The position numbers were made by a program, and so were the translations under genes. DNA of 64,000 nucleotides from Lampris incognitus (Eukaryota > Chordata > Actinopteri > Lampriformes > Lampridae), in assembly GCF_029633865.1 (NCBI RefSeq), contig NC_079224.1:20941064-21005063 (forward strand). The letters are read 5' to 3'. Below the pieces are notes generated by a model, which saw only the letters and a list, made by a program, of their open reading frames with translations, did not search any database and was not told where the DNA came from. Below, in pieces: positions 20,401 through 29,823 of the stretch; within the stretch, counting starts at the first letter, position 1; each line of letters begins with the position of its first letter.

Positions 20401-23400
20401 GACGACCCTCCCTTTCCCTGTAGTGGGAACTAATAGCAGGCATTATAGCTTATGTGCCATCTGCTCAACAATACACAGTTCCCACCACTGTAAAAATGTG
20501 ATCCTCGGACCAAAGCTAACATGAGCAATTGAATGTATTACAAACTACACCGCACTATCTGGGAATACTGTTCTGCTGTAATATTCATTGTAGAATCTGT
20601 GGATCTGCTTTCCAGCAAGAAAGAGCATGACTACATCGTATTCATGTTTCAATCCATTTTCTTGCTTGAGTAGGAGGGTCTTCGCCGCTGCACCGGTGTT
20701 CGTCCTACCTGGTTAAACTTTTGATGGTGGGGGCCTACGGGTGGTGTGGCAGTCTATTCCGTTGCCCTACAAACACGGGGCTCGCCGGTTCGAATCCCTG
20801 TTTTACCTCCGGCTCGGTTGGGCGTCCCTACAGACAAAATCCGCCGCGTCTGCAGATGGGAAGCCGGATGTGGGTATGTGACCTAGTCGCTGCACTAGCG
20901 CCTCCTTTGGTTGGCCGAGGCACCTGTTTAGGGGGAAGAGAACTGGGGGGAATAGTGTGATCCTCCCCCTGGTGAACGCCTCACTGTCAGGTGAAAAGAA
21001 GCAGCTGGCGACACCACATGTATCGGAGGAGGCATGTGGTAGTCTGCAGCCCTCCCCAGACTGGCAGAGGGGGTGGAGCAGCGATTGGGACGGCTCGGAA
21101 GAGTGGGGTAATTGACTGGGCACAACTGGTGAGAAAAAGAGGGGGGGGGGGATTGATGGTGGGTTGTCTTCAACCATGGTAAAGATGGCAGTTACTATTA
21201 TGTCATATGACTCCATGGTCCAGACGGATCCAAAAAAAAATGTAATTAATGGGGAAAAATCCCAGACTTTGGCTTTAACTCTGTACAGGTGTTGATATTG
21301 TCTCCATAAATGCCAGGTCCAACAGTGCCTCCATCATGTGTCCATGCTTGTGAAACGAGCTCCTTTTGTGCTCTTTAACTTTTGTAGGGGTCAAAGGTCA
21401 ACAAGTTGGCAGCTGCATTGGTGCCACACTTGGTATAAGCAAAACCATTAGCAAATCGGTGTCAGCTGATCTCACACTGCGTGCAAACGGCTGTGGAAAA
21501 ACTGGGGAGTACGACACAGGTGAGTCCTTGCAAAGCTTTTGAAGTGTTCTTTGTAAGGTAGACCAAAGAATCGATAAAAGATTTCTGTAAATATTTGAAG
21601 ATGGTATTTATTGTATTTTCTTGAATAATTTGTTATTTGCTCCAATTATTGTATAACATTATAACTTTGTAAAAAAATAGCATCGTAAATGCTTTAATTG
21701 AATATAAGTTCAAATTCAAGTTCAACTTTATTGTCATACGTATTTAGAATACAATGAAATTCTTGCGCTTGTGTTCTTGCGTACATAATTTCTGAAGGCT
21801 GAATTATTTCAAAATGATAGATTAGTAAACATTTTAAAACCTTTCGCCACCAAACTATAGGGTTTTTTTTTTCTTACCGACAGATGGTGTTATGTTTTTT
21901 TTTTTCCAGTGCCACTGTAGAAACTTTACTAAACATGACTTCTTCTTATTGAAATACAGTGAAAGGCGCTCACTTGGATATTATTGAAGACAGCGTCACT
22001 ATTGTGAAGGGGGGCATCACAGAAAGCAGCAGCACCCTTTTGGCTATCAGGGACCCTGACACTTACAGGAAATGGGGAGAAACCCTCAAGTATAACCCGA
22101 CACTCATTGAGTTTGAGGTAACACAAATTTTAAAAGAATATGTCAATGTAAAAGTCCAGCTCAATTGTGAGGAAAAACAGCGGCTTCTTCTTCAGCCTAG
22201 CCTGCCAATCTGATGATGGCCTTCTCTCCGCTCTTGTCTAAACTCTCACTCGCCTTTTTATTTCTCCTTCTTTGTCCTCCCTTATCGCCTTCTCTCTTCT
22301 GTTCTTCCTCTCTGTCCTCTCCGTTGATCTAGACCATGCCAATCTATGAGCTTGTGCGCCTCAGCACGGCAGCTGATCATGTAGGTCAGAGGCTGGCCAA
22401 CCTGCGGAAGGCCTGGGATGAGTACCTGCTGCAGTTTAACTCATGCCGTTGCGCTCCCTGCAGGCACAATGGGATACCCATGCTATTTGGTACCTCATGT
22501 CGCTGCATTTGCAAGACAGGGTATCTTGGACAAGCGTGCGAGGAGACAAATGGCAGAGGTAAAAATGTAAAATGTTATTTGTCTTTATGCATCCCCAATA
22601 ATCCTGGTAAAATAAAGAAAGTCAGTTCAAATCCCTGTGTTACCTCCGGCTTGGTCGGGCGTCCCTACAGACACATTTGGCTGTGTCTGCGGATGTGAAG
22701 CCGGATGTGGGTATGTGTCGTGGTCGCTGCACTAGCGCACCTCCTCTGGTCAGTCAGGGTGCCTGTTCGGGGGGGGGGTACCGGGGGGAATAGCGTGATC
22801 CTCCCACGCGTGTCCCCCTGGCGAAACTCCTCACTGTTAGGTGAAAAGAAGCGGCTGGCGACTCCACATATATCGGAGGAGGCATGTGGTAGTCTGCAGC
22901 CCTCCCCGGATCAGCAGAGGGGGTGGAGCAATGACCAGGATGGCTCAGAAGAGTGGGGTAATTGGACAGGTACAATTGGGGAGAAAAAAAAAGAAAATCA
23001 AAGAAAGTTGAATCAGTTTATCTGGACACAACCTTTACAGACAGAAATGTTTCTGTCAATAAATGTGCCCAGATGAAGTGATTCAACTTTCTTTAAAATG
23101 TTATTTGTTTTGTCATGAGGATATGCAGTAATTGGCAAACCAGTGCATTTATCCGTTCCTGCTGTTGACTGGATGACAGACAAGGTTAGCCAGGACAATC
23201 TCGGAGAAGGTTCTTATGGGTGCACAGAACAGCCTACTTTCATCGCACAGCTAGAAGGGAAGCTGCCAAGCGAGCGGGCAGTTTTGGATGTGTCATTCAG
23301 CTTTGATCAAATCTTACTTTTAATTTTTGATTAATTTCCAAAGCAACTGAGAAAACTTAAGATAGACTTGGGTTTCCTCGAAGAAAAACGTAAAATAACG

Positions 23401-26400
23401 CAGTCGTTGATAAAGTACTTCTCTTGAGCAGAGAGGATACGCCCTCTGCTGACTTGTATTCACTGATGGATTTCTCTCTTTGGTTTGTTTTTATATTTCA
23501 AGTAACTGTCTTGGTGCTACTGTTGAAAGAGTAACGAAACCATTTTAGTGAGTTTGCTGATATCTACAGGTTAAAAAACCTGTAAAGCAGGGGTGCCCAA
23601 CTCCAGGCCTCAAGGGCCGCAGTGTCTGCAGGTATTTGTTGCAACCATGCACTACACCACCTGATTTAACTAATTCCTTTCCCTCCTTGGTCCAAGAGTT
23701 GAGCTAATTAGTTAAGTCAGGTGGTGTAGTGCATGGTTGCAACAAATACCTGCAGACACTGCGGCCCTCAAGGCCAGGAGTTGGGCACCCCTGCTGTAAA
23801 GGTTATATGGCACGCTGGTGTTGGTACTCTGTGACGTTAGCGTAACAGTGTAATGACCATGGATGTGTAGACTCGCTAGCCCTTGGCTAACGGGTCGGAC
23901 TCTTTAGTTGACTGGTTCGCGCAATCACCCATGATGCAGGGAACCCAGGTTCGATTCCCGCCTGCCCCCTGAACTCCCTCGCTACATTAGCATAGCAGGA
24001 TAAATGGCAGTGGGCGGCAGTGGATCAGGAGGTAGAGCAGGTTGTCTGGTAACTGGAGGGTTGCTGGGTCAAAAAGGTGCTACACTGAAAAGAAAAACAG
24101 GTTTTCATCCAGTGACCCAGCATCAGTCTGGAGAGTTTTGACAGACATTACCAACTACAGGAGACCATCCCCCCACACTGCAGGGAACCTTCAACTGCCT
24201 GATGATCTAAATGGGTTTTACTGCAGGTTTGACAAGCAAACTTTTACACCCCTCACCCTCTTCAGCCACAGTACACATCCAACTGCACCGCCTGCCAGCC
24301 GCTCTCCCCTCCCCACCAAACCCCCCATCTGCACTCAGGATCAGTGTTGAGGATGTGCGCCAGCTCTTCCAGAGACAGAAGACCAGGAAGGCACCAGGCC
24401 TGGATGGCATGTCGCCTTCCTGTCTTAAAGTCTGTGCTGACCAGCTGGGCCCCATTTTCACACTGATCTTCAACAGATCACATGAGCTGTGTGAAGTCCC
24501 TTCCTTCTTCAAGAGCTCCACTATCATCCTGGTCCCCAAGAAACCCCGTATCACAGGATTTAAATGACTACAGGCCCGTTGCCTTAACGTCTGTGGTCAT
24601 GAAATTCTTCGAAACTGGTGTTGGCCCACCTGGAGGAAATCACAGGCCCCCTGCTTGACTCTCTGCAGTTTGCCTACTGAGCAAACAGGTCAGTGGAGGA
24701 TGCGGTCAAGATGGGATTGCGCTACATTTTCCAACACCTTGACTCCCCAGGCACACATGCAAGGGCCCGTTTGCGGACTTCAGCTGAGCATCCAACACCA
24801 TTGTCCCAGATATCCTCCATTCCAAACTCACCCAGCTCACTGTACCAGCTTCCATCTGCCAGTGGATTCAAAACTTTCTGACAGACAGGAGCCAGCAGGT
24901 GAAGCTGAGGAAAATCACATCCAGCACCCAGACAATCAGCACTGGCACCCCCCAGGGATGTGTGCTGCCCCCTCTACCCATCTGTTGAACTCCTGAAGTT
25001 TTCGGAGGACACAACCATCATTGGCCTTATCCGGGATGGTGACAAGTCGGCATATAGAAGGGAGGATGATTGGCTGGCCCTCTGGTACAGCCATAAGAAC
25101 CTGGAGCTGAACATGTTCAGAACTTTGGAGATGACAGTGGACTTCAGGAGGAGCCCCTCAACACTGCCCCCCCAACCCCCATACTTAACAGCACAGTTTC
25201 TGTGGTGAAAACCTACAGATTTCTGGGTTCCACAAACTCCCAGGACCTCAGGTGGGTATCCAACATAGACACACTAATCAAAAAGGCCCAGCAGAGGATG
25301 TACTTTCTCCACCAGCTCAAGAAGTTCAAACTGCCTCAGGAATTGTTGATTCAGTTCTACTCTGCAATAATCCAGTCTGTCCTCTGCACATCCATCACTG
25401 TCTGGTTTGGATCGGCCACCAAACAGGACAGGGACAGACTACAAAAGACAGTTAGGTCTGCAGAGAAAATCATAGGTGCCAACCTGCTCTCCATTCAGGA
25501 CTTATACATCTCCAGAGTCAGGAAATGGGCAGGCAACATCACTGCAGACCCGTCACATGCTGGTCACAACCTGTTCCTACCCCTCCCCTCTGGTAGGCGC
25601 TACAGAGCACTGTACCCCAAAACAACCAGATATAAAACAGTTTCCTCCCGCAGGCTGTCATTCAACTGAATGCTTAACGCTGTCAAATAAATCCAACCAT
25701 TTTGTATATACTATACTGTACATTGTGCATATACTGGTATGCTCTGTCATGTCCATCTACCCCAGGCACGTATCTAAGTAACCTGCTGACATTTATTTCA
25801 GCATCTCTGAAACCATCTCTGCACCATTGCACTTTATCACCTGTATAAGTCAATCCTTGTGTGCAGATCTGAAGATTGTTGTGTGTTGTAGTGTTGTTAT
25901 TCTATGTTAAGTACACTGAGAGAGCCACGAAACCGGAGTCAAATTCCATGTGTGTGAAAAACTACATGGCCCATAAACATGATTCTGATTCATTAATTGT
26001 GAAGTGCTTTGGGGAAAAAAATGCTATACAAATGCAGTCCATTTACCATAAACACAGCTGCAGCTAATAACATTAATGATGGGTCTGTTTGATTTAGTGT
26101 GTGCCAGCACACCTATCAGCATTGGCAAAGAAACAGACAAAGACAGTACTAACAGGTGTTTACAGTCCTGACAATGCTGGTTCTTAAGTACATTTACATC
26201 CAGCAGACACATTCATGCTATGCTAACAGAGCATCACAGAGTACCAAGACCAGCATGCCATGTTTTTAACCTTTACATGGTTTTTAACCTGTAGATGTCA
26301 GCAAACTCACTAAAATGGCCTATTTACTCTTTGATACAGCACTTTCAGACATTAACTTTTTGCTTTATGTACTTTATGAAAAAGTGTTGTGGTGATTTCA

Positions 26401-26590
26401 TCCGTTGTGGTTATTTCATCATTTTCCCCCTTTGACAGACGGCAAGACAGATGGGTCATGGTCCTGCTGGGGGTCCTGGTCATCTTGTCAGGCGGGAAGG
26501 AAGACTCGGACAAGGGCCTGTAACAACCCCCCGCCAGACAACGGTGGAGTCACCTGCCTGGGCTCCTCGTCTCAGAGCGGGCACTGTTGA
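13593..26590 (+). CDS. c8a: Complement component C8 alpha chain, 11 exons
   Basis: Alpha subunit of C8, a secreted plasma protein. With C8 beta and gamma it binds C5b-7, and its MACPF domain starts membrane penetration before C9 polymerises. Exons: 13593-13648, 13809-13926, 14648-14795, 14936-15083, 18082-18271, 18367-18549, 20075-20315, 21388-21519, 21960-22117, 22333-22558, 26439-26590; 1752 bases, 583 residues (human is about 584). Domain order: signal peptide, RR-A propeptide-like site, TSP1, LDLRA, MACPF with FGTHY at 333-337, EGF-like, TSP1. Alpha rather than beta or C9 is shown by GGQCEYVYNGEW and by an insert carrying an extra cysteine (residue 196), the site of disulphide linkage to C8 gamma in mammals. 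All phases close. One intron is GC-AG and the signal-peptide exon has a weak donor. The gene is tail to tail with C8B. Confidence 0.93.
13809..13926 (+). CDS. c8a: C8A exon 2, start of first TSP1
   Basis: Encodes ANVIRRARAVNKPIPINCKL followed by GAWSSWSPCNSCTDKK. The dibasic site matches the processing region of mammalian C8A. WSSW is a C-mannosylation-type motif. Confidence 0.88.
14648..14795 (+). CDS. c8a: C8A exon 3, first TSP1 and start of LDLRA
   Basis: Encodes HRFRYLERPSQFGGSDCVDK through the cysteine-rich end ESFTCKGT. The donor is GCAAGT rather than GT; using a nearby GT would give a stop in exon 4. Confidence 0.9.
14936..15083 (+). CDS. c8a: C8A exon 4, LDLRA domain
   Basis: Encodes GRCISQSLRCNGEPDCEDDS then DEEGCE, with the acidic calcium-binding pattern CNGxxDCxDxSDE. 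It ends SRDDKCSTLQPIPGAKRG. Confidence 0.93.
15313..15682 (+). mobile_element. tRNA-derived SINE, family B, (TGGA)n tail
   Basis: Starts GGGGCAGCCCGGTGGTGCAG with a B-box-like GGGTTCGAGCCCC. It has a conserved body (AAAGACATGTAGGTCAGGTG, ACTGCTGGGATAGGCTCCAG) and ends GGATGGATGGATGGATG. Confidence 0.8.
16165..16540 (-). mobile_element. tRNA-derived SINE, family B, with (CA)n
   Basis: Inverted copy of the family B unit, starting with ATCCATCCATCCATTATCC. Its internal GTGTGT segment has expanded into a CA tract (about 16303-16345). Confidence 0.78.
17330..17447. repeat. Compound (TA)n-(TG)n microsatellite
   Basis: An ATAT run of about 30 bases passes into about 85 bases of TG. Confidence 0.95.
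18082..18271 (+). CDS. c8a: C8A exon 5, MACPF start and C8-gamma insert
   Basis: Encodes YNVLTNEFMDPVLDQKYYGG, then QCEYVYNGEWKKFGYESFC and FRKPYNYHYYRFM. The stretch with cysteine 196 (codon 18197-18199) is absent from the equivalent C8B exon. Confidence 0.95.
18367..18549 (+). CDS. c8a: C8A exon 6, MACPF
   Basis: Encodes a 61-residue MACPF segment from AQAASEGSNEYYEDLVDLVK to FLTNMTQHNAQ. It is in phase 0 on both sides with consensus splice sites. It corresponds to the first membrane-inserting helix bundle of MACPF proteins. Confidence 0.93.
18740..19095 (+). repeat. Dispersed repeat in C8A intron 6
   Basis: TTTATAAAGCGCTTTATCTA and CAAAGCGCTTCACATTGA, then GCACCCACCTGGGTGATGCA and GGGATCTTTAATGACCACAG. 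I recognise this as a common dispersed fish repeat but cannot name its class. Confidence 0.45.
19156..19573 (+). mobile_element. tRNA-derived SINE, family A
   Basis: GTAGCGTAGTGGTCTATTCC head to GGGGAGAAAAAAAAGGGGGG end, in C8A intron 6. Confidence 0.85.
20075..20315 (+). CDS. c8a: C8A exon 7, MACPF signature
   Basis: Encodes DLGFIRLQSQVQTANFKIRS, LMELPEQYNFGTYSQFFDTF and GTHYVTEGTMGGTLEY. FGTHY plus GxMGG is the diagnostic MACPF motif. Confidence 0.95.
20730..21152 (+). mobile_element. tRNA-derived SINE, family A
   Basis: GGTGTGGCAGTCTATTCCGT head, GGTTCGAATCCC box, G-rich 3' end; in C8A intron 7. Confidence 0.83.
21388..21519 (+). CDS. c8a: C8A exon 8, MACPF
   Basis: Encodes VKGQQVGSCIGATLGISKTI to NGCGKTGEYDT, between TTTGTAG and GTGAGT. 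Two cysteines match the pair in mammalian C8A. Confidence 0.93.
21960..22117 (+). CDS. c8a: C8A exon 9, MACPF
   Basis: Encodes VKGAHLDIIEDSVTIVKGGI, then YRKWGETLKYNPTLIEFE. The W-G-x-x-L-K-Y-N-P block is conserved across C6-C9. Confidence 0.95.
22333..22558 (+). CDS. c8a: C8A exon 10, MACPF end and EGF-like
   Basis: Encodes TMPIYELVRLSTAADHVGQR, then the cysteine-rich CRCAPCRHNGIPMLFGTSC and CICKTGYLGQACEE EGF-like module. Confidence 0.95.
22623..22995 (+). mobile_element. tRNA-derived SINE, family A, 5'-truncated
   Basis: Begins within the B-box (GTTCAAATCCCTGTGTTACC) and lacks the A-box head. The rest is typical, ending GGGGAGAAAAAAAAAG. Confidence 0.8.
22998..23093. repeat. Short palindromic end of inverted-repeat retroelement
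   Basis: AAAGAAAGTTGAATCAGTTT...GATTCAACTTTCTTT: both ends are inverse copies with only about 60 bases between. It corresponds to the outermost ends of the element at 7735 and 53222. Confidence 0.65.
23580..23801. mobile_element. hAT-type MITE with 8-bp target duplication
   Basis: A 206-base near-perfect hairpin (23588-23793) with terminal inverted repeats CAGGGGTGCCCAACTCC. It is flanked on both sides by the direct repeat CTGTAAAG (23580-23587 and 23794-23801). Inverted arms of about 90 bases flank a loop near 23680-23700. The 8-bp duplication and CAGxG termini are typical of hAT elements. No transposase. Confidence 0.88.
23870..23995 (+). repeat. tRNA-like repeat, family C
   Basis: GCTAGCCCTTGGCTAACGGG, then CTTTAGTTGACTGGTTCGC and CAGGTTCGATTCCCGCC. 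Confidence 0.6.
24078..25930 (+). mobile_element. Decayed Rex1/L2-like LINE, reverse transcriptase region
   Basis: Frames on the plus strand give RKAPGLDGMSPSCLKVCADQ, the DYRPVALTSVVMKF block, NFLTDRSQQVKLRKI, GTPQGCVLPP and a C-terminal RMYFLHQLKKFKLPQELL and LPSGRRYRALYP. Frameshifts and stops break it. The catalytic FADD motif reads FSED (about 24998-25010), so the copy is dead. It lies in C8A intron 10. Confidence 0.85.
26439..26590 (+). CDS. c8a: C8A exon 11, C-terminal TSP1
   Basis: Encodes [34 protein letters not shown], then ends SGHC and TGA. It has the WxxWxxC TSP1 motif. The protein ends directly on the final cysteine. Confidence 0.95.
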
Positions 26591-27274
26591 AGTGATGTCT
26601 CTCAGCCAGAATCCACTGCCTCCTAATCATACTGCAGCTTACTTAAAGCTGGACCAAAATTGAAACACTAACATTTTCTAACATCGCTTATTACTCTGAT
26701 CATCGTGCAATTTGTCATGTCTTTTTTTTGTTGTTGTTTCAAATGAAATATACGTAAATATAAAAGGTAGAATTCAGTTTTGTTTTTCTCTTCTCAGAAT
26801 AGCTCCCATAGTTCAGCTTCTTTCAGCTGATCTTTTTTCCTTCTTCTGAAACTCATTAATTTACATACAGCCTATCAGATCAAATCATCAATTTATGAAG
26901 CCCCACCCACTCTTACCTTCAAGACTTGCTTGAGCTTGTCACTCAAAGGTTAACTTATGAATATTAATGAGGGCTATCATTTCTTGAGACACATGAGAAT
27001 AGTATTGGATAATGGTATAAAAAACCCCAATATTAATCATGTGCAAGTAAAGGATTGACACTGCATGTTCATCATTCCGTGTTCAACGTTTTTAGACATG
27101 GAAAGTTAAATCTGATTACCGATTTTGTTGCGGCTTTACACTTTTTGTGGGTAAAAAAAAAAACAACCTAGCCTCAAAACAGAGACCACAGAGAACATCA
27201 CCATGAGGTTTTTTTTTTCAATGCAAAGTACTCTTTAACTAGCCACATGCAAAATTTGGTGGCCTCAACAATAC

Positions 27275-27280
27275 AATAAA
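27275..27280 (+). terminator. Candidate C8A poly(A) signal
   Basis: AATAAA, 685 bases beyond the C8A stop codon. Confidence 0.45.
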
Positions 27281-27331
27281 GTAAATATGACAGGACAAAT
27301 GAAATCCCAAGACTTTGTATTCAATGCAGGT

Positions 27332-27337
27332 TTTATT
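27332..27337 (-). terminator. Candidate C8B poly(A) signal
   Basis: AATAAA on the minus strand, about 415 bases beyond the C8B stop codon and only 52 bases from the opposing C8A signal. Confidence 0.45.
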
Positions 27338-27752
27338 TCTGGCGTTTGTTTGGGCGTCACTCCTCTGCCAGTATTTCTTTACACAAAGTGGCTTTCTGTT
27401 TTCTTTGTAAGCTGGTGTAGGGGGATCCCCTCATATGTGAAAGTTAACATTCGGATCTCCTGAAGAGAATCCAGATCAGTGTCCAGGAGCAGTGTCAAGT
27501 CTACTTTTAAAGCTCCGGAGTAGAAAAAGACAAGTCTCTCATTTTGCCATCATGAATGAAACAGCAGTCAAACAGTACATATACCTTTTCCCGGGTTTTT
27601 GTTTACTTGTGTGTAAATGTCATCAGATATAAACCACTTTCCAGTCAACTCCCACAGGGAAGTTAAGACAAATCACAGACACGTCTCCCACTTTCAGTCC
27701 AGTTATTGGACATCTTTACGTCCAGGCTGACAAAATGAACACCAGACAGATT

Positions 27753-27907
27753 TTAAACGCATTCAGCAGACTCCTGCTGCAGGCCTCTGCACGCCATGCC
27801 TCCATTGCTGGGCACAGGATTGTTACACTGGCGACTCCTGTGCTTCGATCTGCTGCTGCAGGATGACCATGCACCCCAACAACTCCAACTGCCATCAATG
27901 GAGATAG
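27753..27907 (-). CDS. c8b: C8B exon 12, C-terminal TSP1
   Basis: Encodes [37 protein letters not shown], then ends ESAECV and TAA. Parallel in structure to the last C8A exon. Confidence 0.93.
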
Positions 27908-29784
27908 CTGGCAAGGACAAACCTCTCATTAGTCCACAAATACAATGTGCAACAGAATTGGACGGTTACATCAACTATGTTGATTAAAATGCAGGGCTAA
28001 ACACAGAATTATATGGGGAAACAGAGTTAAATAAACTAAAATGAAATAGAAACAATGGCACTGGATGAAAAAGCGAACAAAGCGATTAGGTCGAATGTTT
28101 TCATGTAGGTTGTGTTATCTCATTTTTGTGATTCTCCAATACTTACACTTTCTTCTCTGGGTGATTTCACAGCCCCTTCCACTATAACCATTGGGACAAA
28201 CACAGTCACACCTGGTACCTGATGAGGGAAAGTTAGCCCATCATCATCATCACCATAATCATTACTAGTTACAGATAACGGGGTCAAGAAAATGGTATAG
28301 ATTAAGTTACATCCTTGACTAGATTGAATGTGCTGTATATCTTGCTTCATTGAGCTAGCCACATATGCTGCTCAAATAAGGATAAGACCCTGCAGAAACA
28401 AGATTTGCAACAGAAAATGCATATTATCCATGCTTAACATACTAAGTGCAGCATAAAATTACATTTAATGTCTTTTTACTGTGCAGTATGTGTATTTTGT
28501 GTAAATGAATAACCCTGGTAAGAATTTCTGAGCCCGCTCCCACAATTACTGAACATATACTGAGATACTCCATAATGCACCGCTGCTGAGCGACAGCTTT
28601 CATTTCCAGCTCCATGCTGGCTGAAGGCATCAGTACAAATGAAGGGTGCATCTCATAGCTATGAAACTGAGTAGTGATGGTTTTGCATAGTCTGCTGATT
28701 ATTCAAACAGAAGATGGAAACTGGACACCAAATGGGTTAGGGTAAGATGCCATGATGGTTTTTTTCAACATAAAAAAAAGAAAAGAAAAGAATAACAATG
28801 AAGTAGTGTCAAAATGAGAGCGAGAGAGAGAAGAAAAGAGTGGGCATCCGTGTGGCGTGGCGGTCTATTCCGTTGCCTACCAACACAGGGGATCGCCGGT
28901 TTGAAACCCCGTGTTACCTACGGCTTGGTCGGGCGTCCCTACACAGTTGGCCGTGTCTGCAGGTGGGAAGCCGGATGTGGGTATGTGTCCTGGTCGCTGC
29001 AGTAGCGCCTCCTCTGGTCAGTCGGGGTGCCTTTTCGGGGGGGGGGGGCAGCGTAATCCTCCCACGCGCTACGTCCCCCTGGCGAAACTCCTCACTGTCA
29101 GGTGAAAAGGAGCGGCTGGCGACTCCACATGTATCGGAGGAGGCATGTGGTAGTGTGCAGCCCTCCCCGGACCGGCAGAGGGGGTGGAACAGTGACCGGG
29201 ACGGCTCGGAAGAGTGGGGTAATTGACCGGATACAACTGGGGAGAAAAAGGAGGGGGGGGGGATATAGATAAATAAATAAAAAACAACTCTACTGTACCT
29301 CTCAAGACAGCCACTCCGTTGTTATGGCAGGGAACACAGCGGCAGGAGCTGGCCTCCCCCAGGTACTCTGACAGGGCTCGCTTCAGGTTTCTCTTCAGGC
29401 TGCTGTAATTGACAAAGTCTCTGGAACTCACCAGGTCATACAACGGCCGTGTCTGATTGAAGATATGCAAATTTGATTAAAAAAACACAAAAAAACAGGA
29501 TCAAATTATTGTGAGTTTGATTCCATTTTGATGAAATCATCAATCAATCAGTCAGATTTTATTTGTATAGCACTTTTCAGACAAACAAATGTAACACAAA
29601 GTGCTTCACACAATAAAATAATAACCCCCCCACAAAAAATAAATAAATAAAAGTACAGGCAAATTTTATAAAAGTACAGAAAAGTTTAAAACTGAATTAG
29701 TAAAATAAATAAAAGTGCCATAAATACTGATTAACTTAAAGTAACAACAGAGCAGAATATATAAAAATAGCAAAATATATAAAA

Positions 29785-29823
<39 letters not shown>

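Larger units (their letters stand above)
22559..26438 (+). other. C8A intron 10, repeat-filled
   Basis: A 3.9-kb intron with a truncated family A SINE, a short inverted-repeat element, a hAT-type MITE, a family C repeat and a decayed LINE. It joins the EGF and last TSP1 exons in phase 1. Confidence 0.85.
26591..27752. other. C8A and C8B convergent 3' UTR region
   Basis: Lies between the two stop codons, which face each other. It is inferred to hold C8A 3' UTR (left) and C8B 3' UTR (right). There is no recognisable repeat or RNA gene. Confidence 0.6.
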
